Origin: Clostridia bacterium
GTDB lineage: Bacteria > Bacillota > Clostridia > Lachnospirales > Bianqueaceae
Reading direction: 5' to 3'
DNA length: 36,912 nt
NCBI GenBank assembly: GCA_900764045.1
Contig: CAAFMN010000071.1
Span: forward strand, 1 to 36,912
Below, piece by piece: positions 24,121-32,831 of the stretch. Position 1 is the first letter of the stretch. Each line of letters begins with the position of its first letter. The notes beneath the pieces were generated by a model. It ran no database searches. It was not told the origin of the DNA and saw only the letters and a program-made list of their open reading frames with translations. Both the position numbers and the translations under genes were made by a program.

Positions 24121-25005
24121 CTATTTGATGGCTTTCGGATCCAGTGCGTCCCGCAGTCCGTCTCCCACCAGATTGACAGCCAGAGCCGTCAATGTAATGG
24201 CAAGTCCCGGAAATATCGCCATATAAGGCGCTGTCCGGAAAAATTGCTGCGCATAATTCAGCATGGCGCCCCATTCCGGAGATGGCGGCGATACGCCGAC
24301 TCCGATAAAGGACAAGCCAGCCGCGGACAACAGCATGCCGGAAATCGTCATTGTCGCGTCAACGATAATGGGGTCCAGCGCATTGGGCAGGATATGACGC
24401 ATGACCAACACCTTGGTGCTCGTCCCGCTGATTCTGGCCGCTTTGACATAATCCTGTTCTACAACACTTAATAATACAGCTCGAATTCTCGTAGTAAATC
24501 CCGGCACCGACACAATCGTGAGCGTCAGCATCATATTGAATACGCTTCCTCCCAGGATGGCCAAAAGCACCAATGCCAAAAGAATAGAAGGCACACAGGT
24601 TCCCACGTCCATGATACGCATAATCACAAAGTCCGCCTTTTTCGATAACGCACAGACGGATGCCAGCAGCGCTCCGATGATCAACGAGGTCAAAGTTGCG
24701 CCAACACCGATTCCAACGGTGATTCTCGCACCATACAGGACTCTGGCGAAAACATCCCGTCCCAGATTATCCGTTCCGAACCAGTGGGCCGCACTGGGCG
24801 GTGAAAGCTTGGCACGGGTATCATAGGCCGTTACCAGAGACTCCGGAACCAGGAAGTTAGCAAACACAATTACAAAAAGGATAACCGCCAGCACAACCAG
24901 ACCAATAACCGCCGCGCGGTTCCTGATAAATCTCTTCACCACATCCCGGAACAAACTGTCCCTAGAAGCATGAATCATTGTTTTATATTTCTTTTCGTCC
25001 CGCAT
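24121..25005 (-). CDS. Peptide ABC transporter permease, OppC/DppC type, 294 aa
   Basis: An inner-membrane subunit with a cytosolic N-terminus (OppC_N type, FRDVVKRFIRNRAAVIGL), about six helices, and the ATPase-docking loop EQDYVKAARISGTS. The ATG at 25003-25005 shares one base with the TGA of the DppB-like gene (TGATG). This fixes the start and shows coupling; a longer frame reaching 25104 would overlap that gene by 100 bases. Confidence 0.93.
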   Translation of the reverse strand: MRDEKKYKTMIHASRDSLFRDVVKRFIRNRAAVIGLVVLAVILFVIVFANFLVPESLVTAYDTRAKLSPPSAAHWFGTDNLGRDVFARVLYGARITVGIGVGATLTSLIIGALLASVCALSKKADFVIMRIMDVGTCVPSILLALVLLAILGGSVFNMMLTLTIVSVPGFTTRIRAVLLSVVEQDYVKAARISGTSTKVLVMRHILPNALDPIIVDATMTISGMLLSAAGLSFIGVGVSPPSPEWGAMLNYAQQFFRTAPYMAIFPGLAITLTALAVNLVGDGLRDALDPKAIK

Positions 25006-25928
25006 CACTGATACCTCGCTCTGAGCTTCGGATCGATCAACGCAAAGAAGATATCCATCAATACCATTGCAACCATAAAGATAAAGGCCAGGAGCAAGGC
25101 ACACGTCATTACAACGGGGACATTTTTGGCATTGATCGCGCTCAGCATGTACGTTCCGATCCCCGGAATGGTAAAGATACTCTCTACGATGACGGATCCT
25201 CCCAGAATTCCCGCAAAGCCTGTCAGCAGCAAAGTGATGATCGGGAGACTCGCGTTCTTCAGCGCATGCTTCCAGATGACGCGCCGTTCACTGCATCCCT
25301 TGGCCCTGGCTGTACGGATATAGTCCTGATTCATCGCATCCAGCATGGCCGATCGTGTCATACGGCTTAATATGGGGATACTGGACAGCACCAGTGTCGC
25401 GACCGGCAAAACATAAGACCGCACGCCCTCGATGCCGAAAGTCGGGAACCATCCTTTATATACGGAGAAATACAACACCAGGCATACCGCTACAAAAAAG
25501 GACGGAACCGAAGCGAACAGCACGGCAAAGGTCGTAACCACTGTATCCACAAAGGAATACTGCTTGACCGCGCCCAGAATTCCCAGCGCCACTCCCGCCA
25601 GTGCAGATATGCAGAACGCAATCGTCCCCAACCGCAGCGTGAGCGGAAAACGGATTCCCAACTCCGTAAAGATGTTCTCCCTCGTCGTATAGGAAATCAC
25701 ATTTCCGGTAAACAGTCCTTTCAGATAGGTCCAGAATCTTGCCGCAAGGCTTCCGGTAAAGCCTACGCTTTCATTAAAGGCATCCTTGACATTCTGCGGA
25801 GTCGTCAACGGCAATGTATTGGATGCCGGATCCCCCGGTGTGAATGACATAATCAGAAAAACCATCAGGATCACGCAGAAGAGCATGGGGATCATGTACA
25901 GCAATCGTTTAATTATATATCGGGCCAT
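25005..25928 (-). CDS. Peptide ABC transporter permease, OppB/DppB type, 307 aa
   Basis: The partner permease. It has the standard N-terminus MARYIIKRLLYMIPML and the conserved TPGDPA, six helices, and the docking loop NQDYIRTARAKGCSERRVIWKHAL. It starts 14 bases behind the first of the three hydrolase genes, so transporter and hydrolases share one transcript. Confidence 0.94.
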   Translation of the reverse strand: MARYIIKRLLYMIPMLFCVILMVFLIMSFTPGDPASNTLPLTTPQNVKDAFNESVGFTGSLAARFWTYLKGLFTGNVISYTTRENIFTELGIRFPLTLRLGTIAFCISALAGVALGILGAVKQYSFVDTVVTTFAVLFASVPSFFVAVCLVLYFSVYKGWFPTFGIEGVRSYVLPVATLVLSSIPILSRMTRSAMLDAMNQDYIRTARAKGCSERRVIWKHALKNASLPIITLLLTGFAGILGGSVIVESIFTIPGIGTYMLSAINAKNVPVVMTCALLLAFIFMVAMVLMDIFFALIDPKLRARYQ

Positions 25929-25942
25929 GATACTGCTCCTTT

Positions 25943-27445
25943 TTAGTTCTGTTTTTCAAAACGTACCAGTTTTCCTCCTGCTTCTGTTACCAAGGGCATC
26001 AGAACTGCGTCTACCTGGCCTCCCACCTCTGCCGTATGGAAATGAGCGGGCATGCCCGGCGGCAGTTCTCCGACAATTCCATCCGTTACAAAAGTATCAT
26101 AATGATAATGCTTCAGATGAATCAGTGTATGAATGAACTCCATCGTCAGCGTGCCATTCTCTTCTCTGACTACGCAGTCAGTATAGCCCGGGCGGCTATA
26201 GCGTCCCTCATACTCCTTCAGCGGATGCGAAGGTGTGGTATCGGGTACCTGTTCGCCCGTAAAATGCAGAATCAGCTTATCCAAGGACGCATGATTCTCC
26301 GCTACAAAATCATAATACCGCTGCACCCAGCCGCCATCCTCGACACCCAGATAATGATCGATGACCGTACGGCTCAGCGCATAATGCAGAAAACTGCTGT
26401 TCTGATTGGTATATGCGACAACACCCAGATTCAGATCCGGCACAAAGCTTGTGAATGCCGAGAATCCGTTGATATTGCCCCCATGATGGATGATCTTGTG
26501 TCCACGGAACATTTCCACCATCCAGCCCATGCTGTATGTCCAGAACTCGGTCTCTTTCATCGGCATATCCAGCGGAGAACTCAGAAGCATATTCGGCTTA
26601 TGAAGCTCCTGCATGGATGCCTCGCTGATCAAACGCTGACCGTCCAACTCCCCATTATTCAGATGAAACTGAACCCAACGCAGCATATCCTGCGGGCAGG
26701 AATTGATTGCTCCGGCCGCCGCAAAGGGTGCGCCGATTCCCTTGGATTTGTCCTCGATACTGGTACGATAAAAAGGAATCTCCTTCAGGCCATGCATTCC
26801 GTCTCCGCCTTCCGGCCGATCATACGGTGTCGCATGGTTGGAGTCGTTTTCGATGTCGTCAATCCAACAGTTAGTTCTCTTCATTCCCAACGGTCGGAAC
26901 AGATACTCTTGCAGGCACTCCTCATAGGTCTTGCCTGTCACCTTCTCCACGATATACCCCGCCAGAATATATCCGTAATTGTTATACTGGAACTTAGTCC
27001 GAAACGGCTGATTAGGCTCCAGATAGCGCAAATGCTGCACAAGCTCTTTTCTGGTAAAATCCGTCCCGTACCAGGAGTACTCATGCCTCGGAATTCCGGT
27101 TCTATGACTCAAAAGGTCGCGAAGCGTACAATTCTCCGACGCAAAGCCGTCATAGAGCTCCACCTCCGGCACGTATTTCCGGATGGGCGTGTCCCAGGCA
27201 AGCTTTCCCTGATCGACCATAATGGCAACCAGCGCCGCTGTAAAAGCCTTGGAACAGCTGCCAATCTGATACATCGTCTGTCCGTCTGCCGCAAGTCCCT
27301 TCGCCGTATCCCGGCTGCCGTATCCTTCGCACAGGATGACCTCGCCGTTATGAATCACGCCGACCGCAACAGAAGATGTGTCCCAGAGCTTCAGCCCCTC
27401 TTCTGCCTTTTTACGAAATTCTTCTATAAACTTCTGATCCATCAT
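25943..27445 (-). CDS. S12-type serine hydrolase A (beta-lactamase fold), 500 aa
   Basis: A penicillin-binding-fold hydrolase without signal peptide, so cytosolic. All three motifs are intact: S63-C-S-K66, Y154-N-N156, and H321-G-G in place of KTG, as in D-aminopeptidases and esterases of family S12. A C-terminal beta domain (about 380-500) carries the family phrase HYHYDTF. Its ATG overlaps the preceding TGA (ATGATG), and AGGAGGG is six bases upstream. It is one of three tandem paralogues of near-equal length (500, 500, 496) next to a dipeptide importer, which points to hydrolysis of imported peptides. A D-peptidase role is inferred. Confidence 0.88.
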   Translation of the reverse strand: MMDQKFIEEFRKKAEEGLKLWDTSSVAVGVIHNGEVILCEGYGSRDTAKGLAADGQTMYQIGSCSKAFTAALVAIMVDQGKLAWDTPIRKYVPEVELYDGFASENCTLRDLLSHRTGIPRHEYSWYGTDFTRKELVQHLRYLEPNQPFRTKFQYNNYGYILAGYIVEKVTGKTYEECLQEYLFRPLGMKRTNCWIDDIENDSNHATPYDRPEGGDGMHGLKEIPFYRTSIEDKSKGIGAPFAAAGAINSCPQDMLRWVQFHLNNGELDGQRLISEASMQELHKPNMLLSSPLDMPMKETEFWTYSMGWMVEMFRGHKIIHHGGNINGFSAFTSFVPDLNLGVVAYTNQNSSFLHYALSRTVIDHYLGVEDGGWVQRYYDFVAENHASLDKLILHFTGEQVPDTTPSHPLKEYEGRYSRPGYTDCVVREENGTLTMEFIHTLIHLKHYHYDTFVTDGIVGELPPGMPAHFHTAEVGGQVDAVLMPLVTEAGGKLVRFEKQN

Positions 27446-28944
27446 AGGGATCCCTCCTCTGTCTTCTTGGTAAATACAATCGGCTTCAGTCCCGGTTCTG
27501 TACCCAGTGTAGCGGACACACTCACGATCTCTCCCGCCCCGGAAGTACCGAATGTCAGAATCAGTCCTGGCGGCATCTCTCCCACCGTGCCCTCGGTCGC
27601 AAACGAATCATAATGATGATGCTTGAGACCGACAACAAATGTATTGAAGTCCAGTGTCAGCTTTCCGTCCTGATACAGAATACGCATTCTGCGGTATCCA
27701 GGCGCTTCATAATCCCCTACGTATTCCGCAAGCGCGTGGGAAGGATGTGTGCCCTGCCTGGCCTCTCCGCCAAATGCCGCGAAGAATTTTTTGACCGATA
27801 CAAACAGATCGCCATTGACCTTATACAGCCGCTCGAACCAATCCGTATCCTCTGTTTTCAAAAATGCGTCCATCACCGTCTGAACAATGGCGTCCGCCAG
27901 AAGCGATACATTCATATTGACACTGACAAACACGCCCAGGCCCAGATCCGGCAGCAACGCGGTCGATGAAGAAAAACCGTTAATATTGCCTCCATGCTCC
28001 AGCATCCGATGCCCTCGGAAATTATACACCTGCCAGCCTAACGCGTAGGATGTCATGGACCGCTGCGGCGCATAGGCACCACCATCCCCGGTATCAACAT
28101 GGGGCGTAAATAACAGGTCGATCAAATCCTCCCGTATCAGCTGTGTCTCTCCGACTTTTCCGTGATTCAACAAAAACTTCAGCCACTTGGCCATATCCTC
28201 CGCGCAGGAAACCACACACCCGGCCGCTGCCGTCGGATCTCCTACCCTTTGTGACGCGTCCATGGCCGGCGATGTATAGAAGTCAATGCGTCTGATTCCT
28301 TCCATCGTGTATTCCTGCGTATGGTCAAAGGCCAGCGCATGATTGGGCTCCGGATACATATCCGCAAAATAGACCTTGCTTCGCTCCATGCCCAGAGGCT
28401 TTAATAATTTCTCACTCAAGAACTCTTCGAACTTCATTCCGCTGATCTCTTCGATCAGGGCTCCGGCGATCAAATAGTTAAAATTACTATACTGGAAGCG
28501 ATACCGTATCGGCGCGCTGAGTGGCAAGTCCTTAAGATTGCGCATCAGCTCTTCTCGGCCAAATCCCGTACCATACCAGGCATACTCATGTCTTGGCAAG
28601 CCGCTGCGATGGGACAGGAAATCCCGAACGGTCAGGTTCTCTGTCGCATAACGGTCATTCAAGCGAAAACCAGGAATATATTCCAATACCGGCTTGTCAA
28701 AATCGAGCTTCCCTTCGGTCGCCAGAATTGCCACGGCCGCAGCCGTAAACGCCTTGGTGCAGCTTGCGATCTGATATAATGTCCTGCTATCCGCCGGAGC
28801 GTCTACATTGTCTCTGAGACCGCAGCCACAGCTCAACAATGTCTCTCCGTCCTTCACGATACAGAGGGAAGCGGAAGGAACATCCCACCGCTTCAGCTCT
28901 TCCTCCACCTTCTGGCGGAGCTTTTCTGTAATCTGCTGTGTCAT
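27442..28944 (-). CDS. S12-type serine hydrolase B (beta-lactamase fold), 500 aa
   Basis: The middle paralogue, cytosolic by lack of a signal peptide. Motifs are S61-C-T-K64, Y152-S-N154 and H317-G-G (EHGGNINGF). It is the most diverged of the three in the region just before HGG (270-300), where a glycine-rich TGDGGAYAPQ replaces the LMSEP-type segment of its neighbours. This part lines the active site in S12 enzymes, so a different substrate is likely. It overlaps both neighbours by 4 bases (ATGA). Confidence 0.87.
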   Translation of the reverse strand: MTQQITEKLRQKVEEELKRWDVPSASLCIVKDGETLLSCGCGLRDNVDAPADSRTLYQIASCTKAFTAAAVAILATEGKLDFDKPVLEYIPGFRLNDRYATENLTVRDFLSHRSGLPRHEYAWYGTGFGREELMRNLKDLPLSAPIRYRFQYSNFNYLIAGALIEEISGMKFEEFLSEKLLKPLGMERSKVYFADMYPEPNHALAFDHTQEYTMEGIRRIDFYTSPAMDASQRVGDPTAAAGCVVSCAEDMAKWLKFLLNHGKVGETQLIREDLIDLLFTPHVDTGDGGAYAPQRSMTSYALGWQVYNFRGHRMLEHGGNINGFSSSTALLPDLGLGVFVSVNMNVSLLADAIVQTVMDAFLKTEDTDWFERLYKVNGDLFVSVKKFFAAFGGEARQGTHPSHALAEYVGDYEAPGYRRMRILYQDGKLTLDFNTFVVGLKHHHYDSFATEGTVGEMPPGLILTFGTSGAGEIVSVSATLGTEPGLKPIVFTKKTEEGSL

Positions 28945-30431
28945 ACTTCTGCCTTCTTTACGAAAATCTCGTCCTTTGCCTCCGGATTCAGCACGATGCC
29001 AAACTCCAACGCGTGGATCTTACCACTGCGGTCTGCTTCAAACCGCAGATTCATATTAGCGAACAACGCCTTCGGATTATGAATCTGGAACGTATCATAG
29101 TGGAAATGCATCAGCGGGCTCTCTTCCTTGTTGTACAGGAAATACAGGCTGTTATCCTTGTAGGTGATCACGATATCGCCATAGCAGGCATTATGATAAA
29201 CACCCGCGTAATCGGCAAGATCATGGGACGGTGTCGTATTCAGAATCTGCTCGCCATTCATCAGCTTCATCTTCTCCGGTTCAGACGCGAACAAGTCTCC
29301 GATGATCTTACGCCAGCGATTGTGCCAGTCTCCGTCCTGCACTCCCATATACAGATCCAGGATATCATTGGTGGACGCATAGGTATTAAAAGAGTTATTA
29401 AAATTGGTCAGGCAGACGATACCCAGCTGCATATCCGGAATCATCGTCACCAACGCGGAAAATCCATCGATGTTGCCGCCATGCTCTACCATTACATGTC
29501 CGCGGTAGGTCTCAACAAACCATCCCATGCCATAGGAATAGAAATCTTCCTCCGGGAACGGCAGCAGGAGCGGTTCCGACATCAGCATATTGGCCTTATG
29601 CACTTCCTTCATGTTCTCCTCGGAAATGATCTGCTTGCCGTCCACCTTGCCGTTATCCAAGTTGAACTGTACCCATTTGCACATATCATTGATCGTGGAC
29701 ATGATCGAACCGGCCGGACCATAGGGCGCTCCGATGCCTTTGGACATATCCTCACAATCACTTTTTAAGAAATCAATCGCTTCATATCCGGTCAGATCCG
29801 TGGGAAGAACCCGTGAATAGGGTGTCGCATGGTTGGGATCCTCCTTAATGGCATCCACATAGAATGTTGTCCGATCCATCCCTAACGGCTTGAGAATGTT
29901 CTCCTGAACAAACTCCTCCCAAGTCATCCCGGACAGCTCTTCGATCAGAAGCCCGGCAGCCACAAAGCAGGTGTTCTGATAGCACCAATGAGAACGGAAG
30001 GACCAAACCGGCTGCATATTGCGCAGGTTTTCCGCCATTTCACGACGCGTACAGGGACCATTGATCCAATAAGCGTCATGCCTCGGCAGTCCTGTGCGAT
30101 GGCACAGCAAATCCCGCACCGTTACATTCAGCGTCGTATATGGATCCTGGAATTCCAGCCAGGGCATGTATTCATGTACCGGCTTATCCCATTCAAGCTT
30201 GCCCTGATCAACCAGCAGTGCTGCCGCCGCCGCTGTAAAGGCCTTGGAACAGCTGCCGATCTGATACATCGTATCCGCATTGGACTGCATCTGCTTCTCC
30301 ACATCCGCATATCCAAATCCTTCGTTCAGAACGACCTTGCCGTCCTTAACGATGCCGACCGCAATGGACGGCTGATCCCACAATGGCAGTTCTTTATTGA
30401 TATTCTCGCGAACCTTTTCTACTATACTCAT
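28941..30431 (-). CDS. S12-type serine hydrolase C (beta-lactamase fold), 496 aa
   Basis: The first of the three paralogues in transcription order. Motifs are S60-C-S-K63, Y151-Q-N153 and H317-G-G (EHGGNIDGF). The C-terminal domain has NTTPSHDLADYAGVY and LMHFHYDTF. No export signal. It begins 21 bases behind the dipeptide epimerase gene and its end overlaps hydrolase B by 4 bases. A and C share more local phrases (NTTPSH or DTTPSH, EEPN or EDPN, LMSEP-like loop) than either does with B. Confidence 0.88.
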   Translation of the reverse strand: MSIVEKVRENINKELPLWDQPSIAVGIVKDGKVVLNEGFGYADVEKQMQSNADTMYQIGSCSKAFTAAAAALLVDQGKLEWDKPVHEYMPWLEFQDPYTTLNVTVRDLLCHRTGLPRHDAYWINGPCTRREMAENLRNMQPVWSFRSHWCYQNTCFVAAGLLIEELSGMTWEEFVQENILKPLGMDRTTFYVDAIKEDPNHATPYSRVLPTDLTGYEAIDFLKSDCEDMSKGIGAPYGPAGSIMSTINDMCKWVQFNLDNGKVDGKQIISEENMKEVHKANMLMSEPLLLPFPEEDFYSYGMGWFVETYRGHVMVEHGGNIDGFSALVTMIPDMQLGIVCLTNFNNSFNTYASTNDILDLYMGVQDGDWHNRWRKIIGDLFASEPEKMKLMNGEQILNTTPSHDLADYAGVYHNACYGDIVITYKDNSLYFLYNKEESPLMHFHYDTFQIHNPKALFANMNLRFEADRSGKIHALEFGIVLNPEAKDEIFVKKAEV

Positions 30432-30452
30432 CGCTGTAACCTCCTTGACGCC

Positions 30453-31526
30453 TTATAATTCGATCCCCAGACCCGGCTTATCGAGCAGCGTAAAGATTCC
30501 GCCCTCTCTGGTAAAGCCTCCGTCGATTCCGTCATCCTCGCCTCTATAGAACATAAAGCTGTCGCAATCCGCCTCTACAATAGCCTTTTTGGCCGCAACC
30601 AGGCTGACTCCTGCTGTAATGCTGATCTTGTTCTCCTGCATGCAGCCGACCATACAGCCCACTCCCACACTCTCGGCAATATCCGCAATCTGCGCTCCGT
30701 AATAGAGTCCACCGCACTTCATGAGCTTGATATTGTAAAAGTCCGCACAGTTCAGCTTGGCTGCCCTTCTCGCGTCATGCGGATTGTGAATCGACTCATC
30801 CAGCATCAACTTCACCGATGTCGTATTCTTGGCCTTCAACTCTGCCGCTCCTTCAAAATCCCACCAGGGCAGGCACTGCTCTGCCGCGTCGACGCCCAGC
30901 TTTTCAAAAGCCTTTAGCGCTTCCAATGCCGTAGGAACGTCATATCCTTGATTGGCATCGATTCGGATCCGAACCTGGTCTCCCACTGCTTCCCGGATTA
31001 AGGTCAATGCCCGGATATCATCCTCCAGGCAGATTCCGGTCTTAATCTTCAGGATATCAAAGCCCTTCTGATGTACAAAACGATCCGCCGCATCTCTCAT
31101 CTTTTCCGGGGTATCGATTCCAATCGTGATGTCATTATGAACTACAGGATTGGTGCCGCCCAGGATCTTATATACAGGCAAATTCTTCTTCTTGCCCAAA
31201 ATATCATAAAAAGCCAGATCAAACGCACACTTCGCGGAACCGTTGCCGTAGATCATACCGTCCATCAGCTTGTGCGCACCTGCGATATCTGTCGGATCAA
31301 ATCCGATAAAAGCCTCTGCGAACATCTTCATGACCAGATAGCAGGTATCCATCGTCTCGCCGGTCACAAACGCGATCGGAGCCGCAGAACCGATTCCATA
31401 GATTCCTTCATCCGTATACACCTTCACAGTCCAGCTGTCAGAATCCTCAATCACGCCAAATGCAACGCGGAAAGGTTCCATCAGCGGCACGGAAAACTTC
31501 TCAATATCAATCTTTGTAATCTTCAT
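30453..31526 (-). CDS. Dipeptide epimerase (L-Ala-D/L-Glu epimerase type), 357 aa
   Basis: A cytosolic enolase-superfamily enzyme of the muconate-lactonising subgroup that inverts the alpha-carbon of the second residue of a dipeptide. Catalytic lysines are K162 (KIK, 160-162) and K267 (NIKLMK). Metal ligands are D190 (RIDANQG), E216 (AEQ) and D243 (LDES). D320-C-D322 matches the DxD motif that holds the substrate amino group in B. subtilis YkfB and E. coli YcjG. The numbering is almost the same as in the B. subtilis enzyme. Head of the nine-gene operon, behind AAGGGAGG. L-Ala-Glu specificity is likely but related enzymes accept other dipeptides. Confidence 0.88.
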   Translation of the reverse strand: MKITKIDIEKFSVPLMEPFRVAFGVIEDSDSWTVKVYTDEGIYGIGSAAPIAFVTGETMDTCYLVMKMFAEAFIGFDPTDIAGAHKLMDGMIYGNGSAKCAFDLAFYDILGKKKNLPVYKILGGTNPVVHNDITIGIDTPEKMRDAADRFVHQKGFDILKIKTGICLEDDIRALTLIREAVGDQVRIRIDANQGYDVPTALEALKAFEKLGVDAAEQCLPWWDFEGAAELKAKNTTSVKLMLDESIHNPHDARRAAKLNCADFYNIKLMKCGGLYYGAQIADIAESVGVGCMVGCMQENKISITAGVSLVAAKKAIVEADCDSFMFYRGEDDGIDGGFTREGGIFTLLDKPGLGIEL

Positions 31527-31770
31527 TATAAATAGCCTCCCTTAGAATTCTGGAATCTGCTGTCTGGTTCAGTCCAGGCCCTGCCAATCATTCCATGTGA
31601 CATACTTTACAATAATGCTCATGTGCCATAAAGTAACACACTGATAAATGCAGACAGCCAACCTCTATTCCGTATAAAATGGCATATATGGCATTTCAAA
31701 TATGTGGTTCAGAAGTAGAAGAAAACTGAAAACAGTATTCCACAATTTGAAAGGATAGAGGTAATTGAGC
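31527..31770. other. Gap between peptide operon and mobile element
   Basis: No gene and no convincing promoter for the minus-strand operon are visible in these 244 bases. Strand and base composition change here, so the left end of the mobile element probably lies within or close to this gap. No terminal repeat can be fixed without the other end. Confidence 0.4.
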
Positions 31771-32145
31771 ATGGAAAAAACAGTATATATCACAGAGGAA
31801 GAACGGGAAAAGTGTCGCAAAGTGATTGATGTGTTTGAGGAACTGTACGAAATAGAGGACGAAGATATTTTGTTGGTTGATGTTGGTAGGTATGGCTTTG
31901 TTAAACTGCAATGCTATACAGCGTCACATGGCTTTGAGGAGCTTGACACCTATACAGACAGTAACAGCTTATTTGAGGGGCTTTGGGAGGAATGGCTTAG
32001 TCTAAATGTATTTTTGCTTGCGAGAGAAATGCAGTTAGCTGATGTTCTTTATGATGATTTATTCAACAATCTTCCAAAGGAAAAACAGTCAGAGCTTACC
32101 GGGAGAAAAGACTACTTTGCAAAAAAGGCGGGTATCACTCTGTAA
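31771..32145 (+). CDS. Small acidic protein of mobile elements, 124 aa
   Basis: Not assigned to a named family. A soluble, acidic, largely helical protein beginning MEKTVYITEEEREKCRKV, with a central GRYGFVKLQCY strand and an end like YFAKKAGITL. Proteins of this look recur on conjugative elements of gut Firmicutes, function unknown. The ATG at 31771 is preferred to a TTG two codons upstream because ATAGAGG sits nine bases before it. A terminator follows at 32202. Confidence 0.7.
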   Translation: MEKTVYITEEEREKCRKVIDVFEELYEIEDEDILLVDVGRYGFVKLQCYTASHGFEELDTYTDSNSLFEGLWEEWLSLNVFLLAREMQLADVLYDDLFNNLPKEKQSELTGRKDYFAKKAGITL

Positions 32146-32201
32146 AATGAATTTTGCAGAAAGGAAACGCTCTATGTAGTGGATAAAAAAAGATTAGAAT
32201 G

Positions 32202-32236
32202 GCTCTGTATATAATAACATACAGGGCTTTTCTTTT
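32202..32236 (+). terminator. Terminator behind the small acidic protein
   Basis: A 9-bp stem (32202-32210 with 32219-32227, one T-G pair), 8-base loop, then TTTTCTTTT. It lies 56 bases beyond the stop. Confidence 0.8.
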
Positions 32237-32260
32237 CCGAACCAACGACCAAAAGACAAA

Positions 32261-32409
32261 CATTGTGGAAATGTGCATAACAGGCTATGGAATCATGGAT
32301 AACTCTATTCACAGCACATGGAAAAGCTAAAGTGCAGCTTTCCCACGTCCTGCAAACAGAGTTACCCACAATTCCATGATACAGTCAGTTATACACATTA
32401 CGCACAATG
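32261..32409 (-). repeat. Long imperfect inverted repeat with DnaA-box-like sites
   Basis: Arms at 32261-32328 and 32336-32409 match over nearly their whole length around a 7-base centre, with one gap of about 5 bases. Nine of eleven base differences are transitions that become G-U pairs only in a minus-strand RNA, so the fold is maintained for that strand. Each arm carries a 9-mer fitting the DnaA box TTATNCACA (TTATGCACA on minus at 32272-32280; TTATACACA on plus at 32389-32397) and a weaker one (32294-32302; TTACCCACA at 32362-32370). Confidence 0.7.
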
Positions 32410-32504
32410 CCGACTACTACGGAATCCAACTCATTTTTTCACAGAACAAGATTTGCTTTTACAGAAAGAGATTATAGGTTGGAATGGAGATACGGGAGCC
32501 TGCA

Positions 32505-32589
32505 TAGAGCACAGTGGAAAAGTTGAAGAAACTGATTGAGGAAGAATTTGTCGGGCTTGTGTTTCTGTCTGCTGAAGATATGGAGTAAT
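32505..32589 (+). other. Possible C-terminal gene remnant
   Basis: A short open stretch ends in LKKLIEEEFVGLVFLSAEDME and TAA (32587-32589), with coding-like composition, but a stop lies just upstream and no start is seen. It may be the tail of a deleted element gene. The strong terminator right behind it supports a lost gene here. Low certainty. Confidence 0.25.
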
Positions 32590-32592
32590 AGC

Positions 32593-32636
32593 AAATTGGG
32601 ACATAGCGGTATAACTGCTTTGTCCCAATTTGTTTA
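32593..32636 (+). terminator. Strong hairpin terminator
   Basis: An 11-bp perfect outer stem (32593-32603 with 32621-32631) with extra inner pairing (AGCGGT with ACTGCT), then GTTTATT. It is nearly symmetrical and could act in both directions. It separates the remnant and inverted repeat from the HelD gene. Confidence 0.75.
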
Positions 32637-32831
32637 TTGCTTAAATTACACGTCCGTATTAGAATTGATATGCTTGCAGAAATCAAATATCTAACATACT
32701 TCTTCCCACTGTAATAATACCATACAAATTTTATAAATACAAGACTGTTTATATAAGCTGACACATGCTAAACTAGCCTAGCAATGTTTCAGTAAAATTT
32801 TCTTTCATTTTTCAAGGAGGTCATAATCATT

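Noticed and set aside
25943..30431. Antibiotic-resistance beta-lactamases
   Set aside because: No signal peptides, HGG in place of KTG, and position inside a peptide-import operon argue for cytosolic peptidase or esterase roles.
31527..31700. Promoter for the nine-gene peptide operon
   Set aside because: Only weak -35/-10 combinations were found (for example TTACTT with TATTGT); none is convincing enough to list.
32261..32409. Retron or group II intron RNA
   Set aside because: No reverse transcriptase is encoded in the window, and no intron domain V-like hairpin was seen.
32641..32813. Promoter for the HelD gene
   Set aside because: CTGTAA with 17 bases to TATAAA is possible, but AT-richness makes such matches likely by chance.
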